Source: Actinomycetes bacterium
GTDB lineage: Bacteria; Actinomycetota; Acidimicrobiia; Acidimicrobiales; Acidimicrobiaceae
Direction: 5' to 3'
Length of the DNA: 8,006 bases
Assembly: GCA_021819025.1 (NCBI GenBank)
Contig: JAKASN010000064.1
Span: 1-8,006 of the forward strand
Numbering within the stretch: position 1 is the stretch's first letter; the number at the start of each line of letters is the position of its first letter. The notes beneath the pieces were generated by a model. That model saw nothing but the letters and a program-made list of their open reading frames with translations, had not been told where the DNA came from and searched no databases. Below, one piece after another: positions 6,068 through 8,006 of this stretch. The position numbers and the translations under genes are program-made.

Positions 6068-6184
6068 ATGGAGTCGTTTCGATTCAGAAGTGTGAGCAGT
6101 CAACGCGCCATTCTTGCTCACGATAAGAAGCGGCTCAAAGGAGGGAGTTCCAACTTCGACACGTCATTGGCTGGACGCTTTTAG
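6068..6184 (+). CDS. Possible 38-codon open frame just upstream of purL
   Basis: ATG 6068 to TAG 6182-6184 encodes a basic, serine-rich 38-residue peptide (MESFRFRSVSSQRAILAHDK...) ending 11 bases before the purL ATG. No Shine-Dalgarno precedes its ATG and no family is recognised. It might be a leader peptide for purL or mere chance. Oddly, a perfect Shine-Dalgarno lies inside it (6137-6144). Confidence 0.15.
   Translation: MESFRFRSVSSQRAILAHDKKRLKGGSSNFDTSLAGRF
6137..6145 (+). promoter_or_regulatory. Orphan Shine-Dalgarno-like sequence upstream of purL
   Basis: AAAGGAGGG at 6137-6145 is the strongest ribosome-site match in the whole gap, yet no ATG, GTG or TTG lies 4-12 bases downstream (6149-6157). 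It is about 50 bases before the purL ATG, too far for direct use. It could be the relic of a lost gene start or a ribosome standby site; function is unproven. Confidence 0.25.
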
Positions 6185-6187
6185 GCT
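6182..6187 (+). promoter_or_regulatory. Tentative -10 element for a leaderless purL transcript
   Basis: TAGGCT fits the loose actinobacterial TANNNT pattern and ends 8 bases before the purL ATG, the same spacing as the TATAAT of the minus-strand gene. The only -35-like hexamer nearby, TCGACA (6156-6161), is 20 bases upstream, longer than usual. purL has no near Shine-Dalgarno, which agrees with leaderless translation but does not prove it. Confidence 0.22.
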
Positions 6188-6195
6188 CTTTTAAC

Positions 6196-8006
6196 ATGGA
6201 GCAACCAATTCATCAAGCGCTAGGCCTCACGGACTCCGAACTGGAGATGATCGTTGAGATTCTCGGGAGAGACCCGAACTACCTTGAGCTCGCGATGTAC
6301 TCAGTGATGTGGTCTGAGCACTGCTCGTATAAATCCTCGCGGATCCACTTGCGCCGCTTGCCGAGCAAGGGGGACAAGGTTCTTGTCGGGCCAGGTGAAA
6401 ATGCTGGAGTAATTGACGCTGGTGACGGTATTGCGGTAGCAATTCGGATGGAATCCCACAACCACCCCTCGGCAATTGAACCCTACCAAGGCGCTGCGAC
6501 CGGTGTGGGCGGTATCCTGAGAGACATCTTCACCATGGGCGCTCGTCCCATCGCTCTGTTGGACAGCCTGCGGATCGGATCGCAGAGCGACCCTCGCAAT
6601 CAGTACATTTACAAAGGGGTCGTAGCGGGGATCTCCGGATACGGCAACGCTGTGGGAGTGCCGACGGTAGGGGGAGAGATCGTCTTCGATCCCACCTATG
6701 ACGCCAATCCACTTGTCAATGTCGCGGCCATCGGGGTCCTTCCGGTGGGGAATATCGTTCTTGCGCGCGCTGACGGTGTGGGAAACCAGGCGATCTTGTT
6801 GGGGGCCACTACGGGAAGAGACGGTATCGGAGGTGTTTCGGTGCTGGCGTCTGCCGGATTCGGTTCCACCTCAGATTCGTCCAAGCGTCCCAGCGTCCAA
6901 GTGGGAGATCCCTACGAGGAGAAGCGCCTTATCGAAGCTTGTCTGGAACTTCTCGACCGGAACTTGGTAGTGGGAATCCAGGACCTCGGAGGCGCGGGGC
7001 TGTCTTGTGCCACCTCGGAGACCGCGGCCAAAGCAGGGTTGGGAATGGACGTCTTCGTGGAGGCGGTTCCACGCCGCGAATCAGGTATGGAGCCGTTCGA
7101 GGTTATGACTTCGGAGTCCCAGGAACGAATGCTCGCGATCGTGGAGCCCAGAAATGTTGAAGAGGTTCTCGCTATTTCGGCCAAGTGGGAGATCACTGCG
7201 GCAGTGGTTGGCGTGGTGACCTCCCCGGTGCGCCTTGGTGACGGCCGAGAGGTCGGGGTTCTGCGCATCATAGACCACGGAGTTGTTGTAGCTGAAGTGC
7301 CTGCGGCGTCTTTGGCAGATGACGCGCCTCTTTATGACCGACCGAGGTCTCAGCCGCCGCAGTTCGCCCAAAATGCCCTTGAGGATCCGACGGACAAGCT
7401 GCGAGGGGTGGATGTCGCGGCAGAGGTCGAGAAAATGATCTCCAATCCCAAGGAGGTCTATTCCCAATACGATCACCAACTGTTTTTGAACACAGTGGTC
7501 GGTCCTGGTGCAAATGCCACGCTGCTCAGGCTGAGTTCTCCCGAGATCGGTTACTCGCGCAAAGCGATCGGGCTTTCAGCCGACGGTAACTCACGGTGGT
7601 GCGCGCTGGATCCCAGGTTGGGATCGGAGCTTATTGTCGCGGAGTCCGCGCTAAACGTGGCCCTGGTAGGTGCGCAGCCGACTGCGATGGTCGATTGTCT
7701 CAATTTTGGGAATCCCGAGAACCCCGAGGTGATGTGGGAACTGTCTGAATCCATTGACGGCATTGCCCGCGCGAGCATTGAGCTCGGCATACCAGTAGTT
7801 GGCGGAAACGTGAGCCTTTATAACGAGGCGAATGGAAGGAACATCGAACCCACTCCGGTACTTACTACCCTCGGCCTGATTTCAGAACTCACTCGGGTTC
7901 CACCGACCAAAGTTTACAGCGCTGGACAGAGCATCGTTCTAGTCGGCCAAACCGAGGCCAATTTGGCTGGATCAAGATTGGCATGGGTCAGCTTTGGGCT
8001 GCGAGG
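6196..8006 (+). CDS. purL: Phosphoribosylformylglycinamidine synthase, PurL large subunit, 3'-truncated by the window edge
   Basis: I read the frame codon by codon: it is open for 603 codons to the window end with no stop or frameshift. Small PurL is about 740 residues, so roughly 135 C-terminal residues are missing. PurL binds FGAR and ATP and uses ammonia from PurQ to make FGAM. Landmarks are MWSEHCSYKSSR with catalytic His42, VGPGENAGVID (about 69-79), ESHNHPSAIEPYQGAATGVG (86-105) with the metal/phosphate-binding GGILRD after it, QDLGGAGLSCATSE (262-275), NFGNPENP (503-510) and VGGNVSLYNE (535-544) of the second AIRS-like half. The start at 6196 matches family N-termini (MEQPIHQALGLTDSE). 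It lacks a close Shine-Dalgarno. Its partners purS and purQ lie over 2 kb upstream beyond an opposing gene, so separate transcription is likely. Confidence 0.96.
   Translation, partial: MEQPIHQALGLTDSELEMIVEILGRDPNYLELAMYSVMWSEHCSYKSSRIHLRRLPSKGDKVLVGPGENAGVIDAGDGIAVAIRMESHNHPSAIEPYQGAATGVGGILRDIFTMGARPIALLDSLRIGSQSDPRNQYIYKGVVAGISGYGNAVGVPTVGGEIVFDPTYDANPLVNVAAIGVLPVGNIVLARADGVGNQAILLGATTGRDGIGGVSVLASAGFGSTSDSSKRPSVQVGDPYEEKRLIEACLELLDRNLVVGIQDLGGAGLSCATSETAAKAGLGMDVFVEAVPRRESGMEPFEVMTSESQERMLAIVEPRNVEEVLAISAKWEITAAVVGVVTSPVRLGDGREVGVLRIIDHGVVVAEVPAASLADDAPLYDRPRSQPPQFAQNALEDPTDKLRGVDVAAEVEKMISNPKEVYSQYDHQLFLNTVVGPGANATLLRLSSPEIGYSRKAIGLSADGNSRWCALDPRLGSELIVAESALNVALVGAQPTAMVDCLNFGNPENPEVMWELSESIDGIARASIELGIPVVGGNVSLYNEANGRNIEPTPVLTTLGLISELTRVPPTKVYSAGQSIVLVGQTEANLAGSRLAWVSFGLR

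Larger units (their letters stand above)
4724..6195. other. Long stretch without a recognisable gene between the minus-strand gene and purL
   Basis: In 1,472 bases I recognise no protein family, tRNA, rRNA or transposase. Composition is uneven: 4741-4800 has 20 G+C of 60 and 5881-5940 has 26 of 60, against 38 of 60 in purL at 6961-7020. Short open frames exist but lack ribosome sites and familiar sequence. Examples are plus-strand 5528-5737 (GTG start), plus-strand 5797-5979, and a frame open from 4790 to 5173 apart from one TGA at 4952. The last of these encodes a CxxC...CxC pattern without a start codon nearby. Two compact dyads occur at 5293-5308 and 5383-5396. The best reading is a non-coding or decayed region that must also hold the purL promoter. 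Confidence 0.6.

Noticed and set aside
5802..6106. Imperfect direct repeat GAGCAGTC(G/A)ACGC at 5802 and 6094
   Set aside because: 12 of 13 bases match, but flanks diverge at once; this is within chance for a region this size.
4724..6195. Possible riboswitch, tRNA or insertion sequence in the gap
   Set aside because: I found no cloverleaf or T-arm sequence, no purine-aptamer pattern I could support, and no transposase motif or paired terminal repeats bounding the region.

Overview
The window is most of a de novo purine biosynthesis cluster on the + strand: 3' part of purD (1-810), purB (838-2187), purC (2203-3123), purS (3196-3459), purQ (3461-4129) and, after a 2,066-base interruption, the 5' part of purL (6196 to the window end). 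The products cover GAR synthetase, adenylosuccinate/SAICAR lyase, SAICAR synthase, and the three separate subunits (PurS, PurQ, small PurL) of FGAM synthetase. A separate PurS with a small PurL is the Gram-positive/archaeal arrangement. Together with a moderately high G+C coding composition, a TTG start and an apparently leaderless gene, this suggests an actinobacterium. A lineage of middling G+C such as Acidimicrobiia would fit, but that placement is an inference from style and gene order, not from a marker gene.

Region by region. Bases 1-4129 are a tight same-strand operon with gaps of 27, 15, 72 and 1 bases. Each gap can be read for translation signals: a 9-codon minicistron with a perfect AGGAGG ends on the purB start codon, purC has its own AAGGAGAT, purS starts at TTG, and purQ follows the purS stop by one base with no clear ribosome site. 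Bases 4130-4276 form a short convergent intergenic region bounded by an 11-bp perfect inverted repeat, whose left arm contains the purQ stop codon, with a small hairpin inside. Bases 4277-4723 carry a minus-strand gene for a 148-residue basic, helical, unrecognised protein. Its start codon lies 8 bases after a perfect TATAAT, which suggests a leaderless mRNA. Bases 4724-6195 (1,472 bases) hold no gene I recognise; parts are AT-rich and there are several short, unsupported open frames. Bases 6196-8006 are the first 603 codons of purL, intact to the edge.

How it works together: PurS, PurQ and PurL assemble into one enzyme (FGAR + Gln + ATP to FGAM), with PurQ supplying ammonia, PurL holding the active site and PurS bridging them. 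Their genes are usually adjacent and often overlap. Here purL is cut off from purSQ by an opposing gene and a long gap, so purL probably needs its own promoter. That interruption, the unknown gene inside it and the minicistrons at gene junctions are the main points of interest. I found no rRNA, tRNA, CRISPR array, recognisable transposase or known riboswitch.
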